Source of the DNA: G016234445 sp964438865
Lineage (GTDB): Bacteria > Chloroflexota > Dehalococcoidia > Tepidiformales > Tepidiformaceae
Direction: 5' to 3'
NCBI GenBank assembly: GCA_964438865.1
Contig: CAYTMI010000001.1
Coordinates: forward strand, 496,001-560,000
Length of the DNA: 64,000 nucleotides
Below are positions 17,896 through 25,844 of the stretch, piece after piece. Numbering within the stretch: position 1 is the first letter of the stretch; each line of letters opens with the position of its first letter. The notes beneath the pieces are model-generated. The model searched no databases and was not told the origin of the DNA. It saw only the letters and a list, made by a program, of their open reading frames with translations. Made by a program: the position numbers and the translations under genes.

Positions 17896-18609
17896 GTGGC
17901 TGTCGTCATGGAACGGTCTACCAAGAGCAAGCGCGTCACCGAGCCTGAGGACGAGACGTTTTACTCCCTGGCGGATGCAGCGCGACTTGCGCTTGTGAGT
18001 CCCTCGCGCCTCAAGCGCTGGATTACCATTGGAGCGGCGACTACAACACAGCTCATCGAAACCCCATATCACGAAACCGTCGCGAGGGGCTTCAGCCTCG
18101 CCGACGTGGGCTATCTTCATTTGCTGCGCCATCTCACCGACGACGGCAAGGTTCCCCTCGACGATGCAGTGAGGCTTCTCTACCACTTCATCGGCCGGTT
18201 TGGGCCTCCCGGTCCGAAGTGGCGCGAGGCGATCGTGGGCCGGGGTGGACCGGGGAGGGCCGGGGTGGTCGCCTACGCCCCCGATGAGTGGCTGGCCACT
18301 CTAGCGATTGCCGGGTTGGAGGGGGCGGGCCAGCGGTACTTCAACCTCCTGGGGGATCTGCTCCCGGAAGGAGTGACCCTAGAATCACTGTTGATTCCGT
18401 CTCAATTTCTTCCATACGTTGAGATCAACCCCCAAAAGGAAGACGGCCATCCGGTGATACGTGGAACTCGCATTCGCACAGAAGTTGTGCGGGCAATCGC
18501 CGACAAACTTGGGAAGTGCGCCGTCATAGAAGACTACTATCCACATCTTCCTGAGCAGGCTATCGAGCCGGCGATGAAGTTTGAACAGTATTTGGATAAA
18601 GCGGCATAG
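17896..18609 (+). CDS. DUF433 antitoxin with N-terminal helix-turn-helix domain
   Basis: The 237-residue product has an N-terminal DNA-binding-like domain (FYSLADAARLALVSPSRLKRW, quoted in part; about residues 27-60) and a C-terminal DUF433 domain (GHPVIRGTRIRTEVV...EDYYPHL). This long form is the common partner of DUF5615 toxins. I chose the GTG at 17896 because GGGGAGA lies 8 nt upstream; an ATG at 17908 is the alternative. The toxin gene starts 9 nt after the stop. Base composition drops towards AT in the second half, unlike the neighbours, suggesting transfer. Confidence 0.75.
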   Translation: MAVVMERSTKSKRVTEPEDETFYSLADAARLALVSPSRLKRWITIGAATTTQLIETPYHETVARGFSLADVGYLHLLRHLTDDGKVPLDDAVRLLYHFIGRFGPPGPKWREAIVGRGGPGRAGVVAYAPDEWLATLAIAGLEGAGQRYFNLLGDLLPEGVTLESLLIPSQFLPYVEINPQKEDGHPVIRGTRIRTEVVRAIADKLGKCAVIEDYYPHLPEQAIEPAMKFEQYLDKAA

Positions 18610-18618
18610 CGCCCCAAC

Positions 18619-19155
18619 ATGAAATTCTTGGCCGATGAGAATTTCCCTCACATTGCAGTCAAGAAGCTTAGGGCACTCGGCTGGGATGTACGGGAGCTCG
18701 TCTTAGACGTACCCGAACTCCGAGGGGGAGACGACGTGACTAAGGTGTTGACATATGCCAAGAGGTCGCAGCGTGTCTTGCTCAGCTCTGACATGTTCGA
18801 TGATCGTGACACCCGCACCAGGCTGCGAGAGAACATTCGCAGGACTAAACGTGGGCGGGTCATATCCGTGGCAGGAGGGCCACAAAAGGTCTGGACACAA
18901 ATCGTCGGAAAGCTTCTGTTCCACCAAGAACGGTGGGAACAGTTTCTGGAGCAGGGTCACGGAATCGTAAGGATCGGGGACCTGAAGCCAGACCAACTGC
19001 GCATGAACCGTCCTGAGGAGCTTGACACCTTGCGCCACGCGCCCGTTAAGCAGGGCGAAAGATACGTGAGGCGGCCACGACAGCCTCGGCTCAGGAAAGT
19101 AACGCGCACGGCACCCATCCCGCGCGCCGGCGCCCCGTTGGACGGCCTCGGCTAG
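18619..19155 (+). CDS. DUF5615-family PIN-like toxin
   Basis: The 178-residue product begins MKFLADENFPHIAVKKLRALG, quoted in part, with the Asp-Glu pair of the PIN-like active site, and has a second acidic cluster LLSSDMFDDRD. This is the DUF5615 pattern expected downstream of DUF433. The C-terminal 50 residues (from about 130) are Arg/Pro-rich and look like extension into non-conserved sequence, so the effective domain is about 125 residues. Lower GC than neighbours marks this pair as recently acquired. Confidence 0.75.
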   Translation: MKFLADENFPHIAVKKLRALGWDVRELVLDVPELRGGDDVTKVLTYAKRSQRVLLSSDMFDDRDTRTRLRENIRRTKRGRVISVAGGPQKVWTQIVGKLLFHQERWEQFLEQGHGIVRIGDLKPDQLRMNRPEELDTLRHAPVKQGERYVRRPRQPRLRKVTRTAPIPRAGAPLDGLG

Positions 19156-19335
19156 ACACACGTTCGGTTCAGGCGAGGCAGAGCTGACCGCCAGCCTCGA
19201 ACCCAACGGGTAGTCTAGAGGCGGTGAGCCCGCTCGCCCATGCAGAGGGCTCGGGGTTTTGTACTCCTCCTCCCTCCTCCCTCCTCCCTCCCCCGGGTGT
19301 AGACTGGCCGCACTTCCTCTCCCTGGAGGCCCCCC

Positions 19336-20223
19336 ATGACCCGCGTCTCCGAAACCGAACTCAGCCTGGTCGATGGCGTCCTTTCGACGCCGTACCGCAA
19401 CGTCATCAACCCCAACGCCGCGGCCGGCGCGGGGAGCATCCACGACCAGGCGACGGCGACGAAGCTTGGCTTCCGCGGCGGCACGGTCGCGGGGTCGAAC
19501 CACATGGACCTCTTTCCGCCCCTCGCCCTCGCCGCCTTCGGGCAGCGCTGGTTCGAAACCGGCTCGCTTTCGCTCTTCTTCCGCAACGCCACGATCGACC
19601 GCGAGCCCGTGCGCGCCTCCATCCGCCAGCCCGCCGCAGGCGCGACCGATGTCCAGGTTGAGGCCTGGCTGGACCGCGACGACGGCATGCGCGTCGGCGA
19701 AGGCAGCCTCGCGGTAGGCGACCCCGGCGAGCCGACGGCGCTCCAGCGCATCCCCCTCGAAGACATCGACCCCAACGGCTGCCGCATCCTCCGTGAGCTG
19801 AAGGTGGGCGACGAGATCCCCGCCGGCGGCGTCATCTTCTCCGAAAAGCAGCACGCCGAGCGGATGGCGCTCATCACCGAAAAGCTGAGATGGTACGGCC
19901 CGGAGTCGCCCTGGGGCGGCACGGTCCTCAGCCCGGCGGAGATGGTCGGGCTCCTCTACGCGCAGCCGGTCGCGACCCTGCGCAAGCAGATCAAGGACGC
20001 CGTCGGGCTCTTCGGGGCGATTGAACTGCGCAACATCAACGGCCCGGCCCTGCTGGAGACGCCCTACCAGGTGAGCGGCCGCGTCATCGCGGTCGGCCAG
20101 AGCCCGAAGACCGAGTTCTTCTGGTTCGAAACCGGCGCCGACGACCAGGACGGGAAGCGGATCTGCGAAATGCGGATGCTGCTGCGGTTCATGAAGGGGT
20201 CGTCGCCGCTCTGGGCGGAGTAG
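19336..20223 (+). CDS. Hot-dog-fold (MaoC-like) protein
   Basis: The 295-residue product carries SIHDQATATKLGFRGGTVAG, the A-x-x-L-G-F-x-G-x-x-V-x-G loop that MaoC-type hydratases and thioesterase-like hot-dog domains use around the substrate. HMDLFPPLALAAFGQRW and LSLFFRNAT follow. A second half (residues 150-295) may be another hot-dog. It may act on acyl-CoA substrates, fitting the CoA transferases elsewhere in the window. The catalytic Asp/His of R-hydratases could not be placed with certainty. ATG 19336 follows CTGGAGGCCC. The 180-nt gap before it has a CCTCCTC-repeat tract (19266-19294). Confidence 0.55.
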   Translation: MTRVSETELSLVDGVLSTPYRNVINPNAAAGAGSIHDQATATKLGFRGGTVAGSNHMDLFPPLALAAFGQRWFETGSLSLFFRNATIDREPVRASIRQPAAGATDVQVEAWLDRDDGMRVGEGSLAVGDPGEPTALQRIPLEDIDPNGCRILRELKVGDEIPAGGVIFSEKQHAERMALITEKLRWYGPESPWGGTVLSPAEMVGLLYAQPVATLRKQIKDAVGLFGAIELRNINGPALLETPYQVSGRVIAVGQSPKTEFFWFETGADDQDGKRICEMRMLLRFMKGSSPLWAE

Positions 20224-20228
20224 CGCCG

Positions 20229-20414
20229 GTGGAAGAAGTGGACTACGAGGACGACGAAGACATCGACGAGAAGATCCGGGCGATGGCCAACGACCCTGAG
20301 GTAATCGCCGAGGGCGCGCGCATCGCCGCGGAGTTCGAGCAGGCAGACTGGGAGGCGTTCCAACTGGGCGAGAACGCCGCACCCTCGGAACCGGGTCCGC
20401 GCCAACCCGCCTGA
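20229..20414 (+). CDS. Small acidic protein, orphan antitoxin-like
   Basis: The 61-residue product starts at a GTG 5 nt after the hot-dog stop codon. Its centre, KIRAMANDPEVIAEGARIAAEF, quoted in part, matches a small antitoxin-like family with the pattern I-R-x-M-A-x-D-P-E-x-x-E. Such proteins usually precede a RelE- or BrnT-type toxin, but the next gene is a 525-residue membrane-anchored protein, so a partner is missing. It could be an antitoxin relic or a regulator. Confidence 0.5.
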   Translation: MEEVDYEDDEDIDEKIRAMANDPEVIAEGARIAAEFEQADWEAFQLGENAAPSEPGPRQPA

Positions 20415-20493
20415 CCCTATCCGGCCGCCGCGCCGATAGTTACCCTGAGACCGGTCCGGGCGTCTTTGCCGATGCCCACGCGGAGGAGCCCCC

Positions 20494-22071
20494 ATGTCCA
20501 CGCTGCCACGGCGCCAGTACGGCGTCTTCGTCACCATCGCCCTCGCCGTTATCGGCGCCGCTGTCGCCGGCTTCGTCCTCTTCGCCTCCGGCAAGGCCAG
20601 CGACGTCGACCTCACGACGGCGAAGCTCACTCCCGGCGACGCGGGGCTCTACTTCGCCCTCAACACCGACCTCTCGTCCAGCCAGTGGGTCGCCATGTTC
20701 GACCTCATCGAACGGCTGGGCCAGGAGGATCCGCGAGACGAGTTGGAACGCGGCGTCGAGGACGAAGGCGGGCTCGACTGGGAAGAGGATGTCGCCCCCT
20801 TCCTCGGCGGCAATGCGGCCTTCTACCTCAAGGCGGCCGACATCAACACCTTCGATTTCCGCGGCGCCGTGATCGTCCGCTGCAAGGATGCGAAGAAGGC
20901 CCTCGCGATCGTCATGGATCAGTCGGGCGAGGATTTCGACAGCGACGACTACCACGGCCAGCAGTACCACATCGGCGCCAGCGGCGAGATGTACCTGGCA
21001 AACGTGGATGGCCACCTGGTGGTCGCCAGCGACGAACAGTCGATGTTCGACGTGCTCGACGCCGCCCAGGGCCGCACGAAGTCGCTCGCCGACTCCCAGG
21101 ACTTCAAGTCTCTCCGCGACGAACTGACGAAAAACTTCATCGGCTTCCTCTACTTCAATTCGGAGCAGTTCGCGGGCGACTTCTTCGGCGACGACGAAGC
21201 CGTCCGCACGGCGATCAACAGCGCTGGCGCCGGGGACCTCGCCTTCAAGCCGATGGCGCTGGTCTTTGGGGCGAAGGACGCGGGCTTCGAAGCGCACGCG
21301 GCGGCGCTGGGCAAGCCCGGCGTTCTTTCTCCGATGTTGGCGCCGCGCGAATCGCACTTCGCCAAAGTCGTCCCCGGGGACACGGCCGTGTTCTTCTCCA
21401 CCGCCGGCCTGGCGCAGACCTTCGACGAGGTCGTGAAGCGGGCGCGGGACGAAATCGACGATGCGATCGCCGCCGACAGCCCCTATTCGAGCCTCGAAGA
21501 AGCCCTGCGCGAAGCCGGCCGCCCGCTCGGCCTGCGGAGCGTCGAAGAGATCATCGACCTCTTCTCGGGCGAAACGGCCGTCGCCGCCTGGTTCCCCACG
21601 GGTGACAGCAACGCGCCGGAGGGACTGCTGCTGGCCCAGGTGAAGGACGCCGCCCACGCCCGGGCCGTCGTCGAGGCGCTTGTACGCGAAGGCGGGTCAA
21701 AGACCCGGACTGAGAAGGTCAACGGCGTCGACATGGTGACGGTGGACGACCCCGGCAGTGACCGCCCGGGCGCCTATGCCATCACGGCCGACTCGCTGCT
21801 CATCGGCACGGTGGAAGGGGTGCGCAAGACGCTCGAACGCCAGGGGGCCGTCCTCGCCGAGATGAAGAGCTATCGCGCATCCATCGCCCAACTGGAGACA
21901 TCGCTCGGGACGTACGCCTATCTCAACCTTAACGCCATCCTCCGGCTGCGGGAAAACGGCGTGCCCGAAGAACTGGACGAAGCCACCCGCGTCCTCGACG
22001 GGCTTATCATCAACCTCGTGAGCGAACGGGACGTGGTCCGCCTCTCGGGCGCGGTCTCGATCGGGAAGTGA
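20494..22071 (+). CDS. DUF3352 family membrane-anchored protein
   Basis: The 525-residue product has a single N-terminal transmembrane anchor (residues 9-30) and a large exported domain opening LTPGDAGLYFALNTDLSSSQW. That opening is the DUF3352 pattern of Chloroflexota, Actinobacteria and Cyanobacteria. Repeated halves are suggested by FLGGNAAFYL and the later DTAVFFSTAGL. Function is unknown. It is followed after one base by a small membrane protein, so the two are probably co-translated. Confidence 0.75.
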   Translation: MSTLPRRQYGVFVTIALAVIGAAVAGFVLFASGKASDVDLTTAKLTPGDAGLYFALNTDLSSSQWVAMFDLIERLGQEDPRDELERGVEDEGGLDWEEDVAPFLGGNAAFYLKAADINTFDFRGAVIVRCKDAKKALAIVMDQSGEDFDSDDYHGQQYHIGASGEMYLANVDGHLVVASDEQSMFDVLDAAQGRTKSLADSQDFKSLRDELTKNFIGFLYFNSEQFAGDFFGDDEAVRTAINSAGAGDLAFKPMALVFGAKDAGFEAHAAALGKPGVLSPMLAPRESHFAKVVPGDTAVFFSTAGLAQTFDEVVKRARDEIDDAIAADSPYSSLEEALREAGRPLGLRSVEEIIDLFSGETAVAAWFPTGDSNAPEGLLLAQVKDAAHARAVVEALVREGGSKTRTEKVNGVDMVTVDDPGSDRPGAYAITADSLLIGTVEGVRKTLERQGAVLAEMKSYRASIAQLETSLGTYAYLNLNAILRLRENGVPEELDEATRVLDGLIINLVSERDVVRLSGAVSIGK

Positions 22072-22072
22072 C

Positions 22073-22570
22073 ATGACCGGGAACGGCGAGCACCGGGCCA
22101 TCACCATCGCGCGGGTCTGCGCGGGGCCGCTGGCGCTCGCCGGGTTCTTCCTGCCGTGGGCCCAGGGTCCGGGGCCGCTGGCGGCGACGTCGTTCTCAGG
22201 GTTCGGGCTGGTGGGATTCGCCGGGCGGCTCCAGGCGCTGGACCTTGCCCCGGCCGAAAGCTGGGCGCTCTGGCTGGCGAGGCTGCTCGTGCTCGGAGTC
22301 GCCGTGGCCGCGGCCTGGCAGTGTGCGCTCGCCCCGGCCCACCGCTGGCACCCCGCCTACGCGGTGAGTGGCTGGTATGTCGCGGCGTTCGCGTGTGTGG
22401 CAGTTGCGATTGGGGCAGCGCGGGAGGGGCTCGCTGTGCCGCAGCCGGGGTTGGCCCTCGTTATCGCTGCGGGGACGCTGTTCGCCGCGACGGAACTTGG
22501 CCGGCTCGTCTCAGGCGTCCGCGAAGCGCGCTTTCAGGTCGGCCAGGCCGTCCATCGGGAGGCGGAGTAG
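22073..22570 (+). CDS. Small multi-pass membrane protein
   Basis: The 165-residue product has four hydrophobic segments and charged ends, with no family I recognise. Its ATG sits one base after the DUF3352 stop, implying an operon. The last 60 nt overlap the antisense 3' end of the DUF1028 gene, so the C-terminal tail LVSGVREARFQVGQAVHREAE, quoted in part, is read from DNA that also codes on the other strand. Confidence 0.6.
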   Translation: MTGNGEHRAITIARVCAGPLALAGFFLPWAQGPGPLAATSFSGFGLVGFAGRLQALDLAPAESWALWLARLLVLGVAVAAAWQCALAPAHRWHPAYAVSGWYVAAFACVAVAIGAAREGLAVPQPGLALVIAAGTLFAATELGRLVSGVREARFQVGQAVHREAE

Positions 22571-23395
22571 GAGTTCGCGCCACTGCGGCGCCCGCGCAAA
22601 CAGCGGCGCCAGCACCTCCGCGGCCTTCTCCATGTTGCCAAGTTGCCGGGCGAGACCCGTGATCGCGAACCAGAAGATCTGCTCGTCGCCGGGAGCAAGC
22701 GCCTGTGCGCGGTCGAAGCGGGCGAACGCGTCGGCGAGCAATGCCTCCCGGTCGTTGGGGTCGACCGTCTGCGGGACGAGCAGTTCGAGCATCGCCAGCC
22801 GGATCTCCACCATCCGCCGCAGGGGCACGAGCGCGCCGGGCTGGTTGTCGATCCGGAGGTCCCAGGCGACGTTGTCCATAATCGTGCCGGGTCCCTTCAC
22901 CTGGAGCACGGCCGAGAGGCTGCCGCGGATGTCGCCGCCCTTCGCCTCCGCCGCTTCGAGGGCCGCGAGGATGCGGACCGCCAGCCGCCCCGGCGCCGAT
23001 TCGAAGGCCGCGGCCATCGCCTCCGGGACCCCTTCGTTGAGCATCATGTTCGACTGGACGGTGTAGTCCGCGCCAGTGATGTGGCTGGCGAAGGGGATGC
23101 AGCGAGCGCCCGTGTGGACGGCCGAGCCGCCCTTCGCGTCCATCACGGAGACCTGCCGCACCTCGGGCTCGGTGTCGCTGGCGATGAGGGCCGCGAGCGT
23201 GTGGGTGGCGTCAAGCCCGTGTTCCATGAGCGCGAGGCCCTGGGGCCCGAAGCTGACGTTCGTGAACGACTGCGTCGCGACCGCGCCGACCCCGGCCTTC
23301 ACCCAGACGACGGGGAAGCAGGTGGGCTGGTGAGTCTGGACGCCGATCCCGATTTCGCCGGTCGCGGGGTCGCGGGCAACGATGGAATAGGTCAT
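22511..23395 (-). CDS. DUF1028 family protein (Ntn-hydrolase-like)
   Basis: The 294-residue product begins MTYSIVARDPATGEIGIGVQT, quoted in part, then GVGAVATQSFTNVSFGPQGLALM: the DUF1028 pattern, predicted to have an N-terminal nucleophile hydrolase fold. A C-terminal putative peptidoglycan-binding/TPR-like extension (from about residue 200; ALLADAFARFDRAQ) is also seen in relatives. The ATG at 23395 is used because upstream in-frame sequence runs into the dispersed repeat. Substrate is unknown. Confidence 0.8.
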   Translation of the reverse strand: MTYSIVARDPATGEIGIGVQTHQPTCFPVVWVKAGVGAVATQSFTNVSFGPQGLALMEHGLDATHTLAALIASDTEPEVRQVSVMDAKGGSAVHTGARCIPFASHITGADYTVQSNMMLNEGVPEAMAAAFESAPGRLAVRILAALEAAEAKGGDIRGSLSAVLQVKGPGTIMDNVAWDLRIDNQPGALVPLRRMVEIRLAMLELLVPQTVDPNDREALLADAFARFDRAQALAPGDEQIFWFAITGLARQLGNMEKAAEVLAPLFARAPQWRELLLRLPMDGLADLKARFADA

Positions 23396-23463
23396 GCCCC
23401 GAAGCGTATCACGCCCGGTCCGTCCGTAGCCCGAGTGCCAGCGAGGGCAGGCTCCCGGCGCCC

Positions 23464-23494
23464 GGTAGCCGCGCCCCACCGTGGGCGCATCGCC
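23464..23494 (+). repeat. Dispersed intergenic palindromic repeat, copy 4
   Basis: This is the fourth copy of the element at 15175, 16176 and 17060, in the same orientation as copies 1 and 2. It lies about 70 nt upstream of the DUF1028 start on the opposite strand. Confidence 0.8.
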
Positions 23495-23568
23495 TGCCAC
23501 CTGCCGCACCGCGTCAGCCCCGCCACCACCGACAGGACCGCGACCGTGAGGAAGCGGCCCCCGCGCGG

Positions 23569-23661
23569 TCAGCCCCAGATCAGCCAGCCCGCAAAGATCC
23601 CGGCCGCGAACCACACGAGCCCACCGACGATGCCGAACATGACCGGGCGAGGGAGCTTCAT
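23569..23661 (-). CDS. Possible 30-residue single-span membrane peptide
   Basis: From the ATG at 23661 the frame encodes 30 residues: a short KLPRP basic start followed by one clean transmembrane helix (MFGIVGGLVWFAAGIFAGWL) and a stop. The composition is that of a real membrane peptide rather than random GC-rich sequence. Support is only this pattern, and no strong ribosome site is visible. The gap from 23662 to 23939 otherwise holds a promoter-like motif and nothing else I can support. Confidence 0.35.
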   Translation of the reverse strand: MKLPRPVMFGIVGGLVWFAAGIFAGWLIWG

Positions 23662-23813
23662 GGCGGCGGATTGTAGCAGCTCCACATCCGCCTCGCGACC
23701 ATCACGTTGACGAATCACACTCGCTGCCGTCGGCCGCGATGGATGAGCAGCGGAGAGCCGTGGGTTCGATGCAGCAGTTAGCGGCCCGCGACCAGTGACC
23801 GCCGGCCTGTGAA

Positions 23814-23841
23814 TTGTGGACAGACAGCCCGGCGCAGAATA
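23814..23841 (+). promoter_or_regulatory. Promoter-like element, GGACAGAC family (site A)
   Basis: TTGTGGACAGAC (23814-23825) followed by CCCGG lies upstream of the Cys-repeat surface protein. The same TTGYGGACAGAC string precedes the GlsB-like gene at 25152, and a variant precedes the unit at 27081. A GAATAC at about 17 nt could serve as -10. Shared control of the cassette is inferred. Confidence 0.45.
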
Positions 23842-23939
23842 CGGTTCTAAGAGACCGCGCCGCTGCAACTATTGCGCCGGCCGTCACGATCGCCCCAGGT
23901 TCCGACAGAAAGTGCTGAGCAGCACACGGAGAACTACCG

Positions 23940-25070
23940 ATGAACATAACCAACTCTTCTACGATTCAGATGTCTGCCGGCCGCAAGCGGCTGTCGGCTG
24001 GTTTCCTCCTCGCGCTTGCCCTGGCCATGTTCGGGGCAGGGCTGTTCAGCCAGGCGTCCCACCCGGCGAATGCGGCTGCGGCGCCGGTGGAACAGTGCAA
24101 CGGTGTGGCCGAGGGCGGCGGGCAGGGCATCGCCTGCACCGTCACCATAGACAACTACGTCACCAGCACGGGCGCCGCCGCGGCGCCTTCCACAGTGTCG
24201 GTGACGATCTGCACGGGCGCGGCCGGGCCCATCCGCGAGGGTGCCGGCACGTGCGACACGACGACTAAGACATCGGCGGAACCGGTCACGCTGGTCAACC
24301 AGTGCAACGGCTCCGCCAACGGTGGCGGGAGCGTCATGAAGTGCACCGTTACGATCACGAACCACTTCAGCAGCAGCCCAACAGCGGCTCCAACGCCCGC
24401 GACGGTCTATCAGTGCATCGGTTCGTTCGACACCTCCGCGTTGGGCACGTGCTCTCCGGTGAACACCGAGGGAATCAGCTCGGTGGGCGCAGCCACGGTC
24501 GGGCAGTGCACCGGCTCCGGCAACGGCGGCGGTACGAGCTATACTTGCACGGTCACCCCTGCATCGACGATGAGCGCGACCCTCCCGGTCAACATCGCCC
24601 AATGCAACGATTCGGCGAACGGCGGCGGCTCAGAGGTCACCTGCACGGCGACCGTGTCGAATCAGGTCATCGAAGCGACGCCGACCGCGACGGGGACCCT
24701 GACCCCTACAGCGACGGGGACCGTGACCTCCACGCCGACGGGGACCCTGACCCCTACAGCGACGGGGACCGTGACCTCCACGCCGACGGGGACCCTGACC
24801 CCTACAGCGACGGGGACCGTGACCGCCACACCGACGGGGACGGCGACCTCCACCACGTCGACACCGACTGCGTCCGCCACCGGGTCGCCGACACCGGCAG
24901 CGACGGCGTCCGTAACGCCGCTGGCGCCGGCCGTGGGCAACGCCGGACTTGCTGAGCCCGGTGGAACTTCGCCTGTAGTGGGCTGGCTTCTCGGCATCGC
25001 CACGATCGGGCTGGGGCTCGCGCTGGCCGTTGGGTCGAGGTTCGTCGCTCCACGGAGCAGGCACCAGTAG
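23940..25070 (+). CDS. Surface protein with Cys-rich repeats, Thr/Pro stalk and C-terminal anchor
   Basis: The 376-residue product has a signal peptide (residues 14-46, ending ANAAAAP). An exported part contains repeated QCNG-x-A-x-GGG-x4-C-T-V-T units (about residues 52, 119, 184 and 218). A Thr/Pro/Gly stalk follows (about residues 240-320), then a final transmembrane helix (VVGWLLGIATIGLGLALAV) with a basic tail. The paired Cys in each unit probably form disulfides outside the cell. The stalk is encoded by a 48-bp tandem repeat. Architecture matches wall- or membrane-anchored display proteins; function is unknown. Confidence 0.7.
   Translation: MNITNSSTIQMSAGRKRLSAGFLLALALAMFGAGLFSQASHPANAAAAPVEQCNGVAEGGGQGIACTVTIDNYVTSTGAAAAPSTVSVTICTGAAGPIREGAGTCDTTTKTSAEPVTLVNQCNGSANGGGSVMKCTVTITNHFSSSPTAAPTPATVYQCIGSFDTSALGTCSPVNTEGISSVGAATVGQCTGSGNGGGTSYTCTVTPASTMSATLPVNIAQCNDSANGGGSEVTCTATVSNQVIEATPTATGTLTPTATGTVTSTPTGTLTPTATGTVTSTPTGTLTPTATGTVTATPTGTATSTTSTPTASATGSPTPAATASVTPLAPAVGNAGLAEPGGTSPVVGWLLGIATIGLGLALAVGSRFVAPRSRHQ
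24690..24840 (+). repeat. 48-bp tandem repeat encoding the Thr/Pro stalk
   Basis: About three copies of a 48-bp unit encode the 16-residue block TPTGTLTPTATGTVTS. The copies are nearly identical at DNA level, with the last one differing (ACC GCC for ACC TCC), which indicates recent expansion. Because the unit is a multiple of three, copy-number change would alter stalk length without frameshift. Confidence 0.85.
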
Positions 25071-25151
25071 GAGTGGCGCGAGATCTCGCCAGGAGAGCTT
25101 CGCGCGGGCCTGCAGGCGTCGCGAAGCTCCGCGGCGAGGACGATGCGTGAA

Positions 25152-25178
25152 TTGCGGACAGACGCCCGGATGTATAAT
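25152..25178 (+). promoter_or_regulatory. Promoter for GlsB-like gene, GGACAGAC family (site B)
   Basis: TTGCGGACAGAC (25152-25163) is followed by GCCCGG and a consensus TATAAT (25173-25178). The ribosome site GGAAGGA and the GTG start lie about 45-60 nt downstream. The GGACAGAC string is shared with the upstream regions of neighbouring stress genes. Confidence 0.6.
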
Positions 25179-25235
25179 GGCGTCAAGAGATCGCTGGCTG
25201 GCACAGTGGTGTGCCGGCCGGGAAGGAAACCATCA

Positions 25236-25520
25236 GTGGGATTGCTAACCTGGATCCTTGTCGGCCTCGTGGCCGGTTTGATCGCCCAACTCATTATCGG
25301 CGGCGGATTCGGGGGCCTTGGCCTCCGTGGGCTCGCGCTGACAACGCTGCTCGGCGTGGGCGGCGCGCTCGTGGGCGGCTTCGTTAGCTTGAAAATGGGC
25401 TACGGAGACGTGAGCGGCTTCGACGTCCGAACCCTCGTCATCGCCACCCTCGGCGCAATCGCAGTCATCGTCGTGTTCCGGGCGTTGTCGTCCGGCCGAG
25501 GTGGCCGCGGACTCATCTAA
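25236..25520 (+). CDS. GlsB/YeaQ/YmgE-family (transglycosylase-associated) membrane protein
   Basis: The 94-residue product has three hydrophobic segments and the family pattern GLLTWILVGLVAGLIA...LTTLLGVGGALVGGFV. Members are small stress-associated membrane proteins of uncertain role, often induced by acid or general stress. GTG 25236 is chosen because GGAAGGA lies 8 nt upstream and the conserved helix begins immediately. It opens a run of four co-directional small genes. Confidence 0.8.
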   Translation: MGLLTWILVGLVAGLIAQLIIGGGFGGLGLRGLALTTLLGVGGALVGGFVSLKMGYGDVSGFDVRTLVIATLGAIAVIVVFRALSSGRGGRGLI

Positions 25521-25571
25521 GTTCCGGGACGGCGCTTCGTCGCAGGTGCCAGACCCAGGGAGTAGATCCAA

Positions 25572-25790
25572 ATGAACAACGGAAGCATTGGCCTCAGCCT
25601 CTTGCTTATCGCGGCCGGCGCGATCCTTGCGTGGGCGGTGGAGGCAACACTTGTGGGCCTCGACATCGTGGTCGTTGGCGTCATCCTCATGGTCGTGGGA
25701 TCGATAGGGCTGGTGCTCTCGCTACTCTTCTGGGCGACCTTCGCCCCGTACGCACGACGGGACGATCGGGAACGCCACGACCCGCTTTAG
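25572..25790 (+). CDS. DUF6458-like two-helix membrane protein
   Basis: The 72-residue product has two transmembrane helices (GLSLLLIAAGAILAWAV and VVGVILMVVGSIGLVLSLLFW) and a charged tail RRDDRERHDPL. This is the pattern of DUF6458-type small membrane proteins found beside GlsB and PRC-barrel genes in Actinobacteria-like stress cassettes. It follows the GlsB-like gene by 51 nt. Sequence resembling its last codons recurs at about 26217-26256. Confidence 0.7.
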   Translation: MNNGSIGLSLLLIAAGAILAWAVEATLVGLDIVVVGVILMVVGSIGLVLSLLFWATFAPYARRDDRERHDPL

Positions 25791-25844
25791 GGGCAAGAGC
25801 GAGCGACCCCCAGCAAGGCCAGGAAACACACACGGAGGCTCAGA

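Noticed and set aside
24690..24840. CRISPR array
   Set aside because: The repeats are contiguous in-frame 48-bp coding units without spacers, encoding a Thr/Pro stalk.
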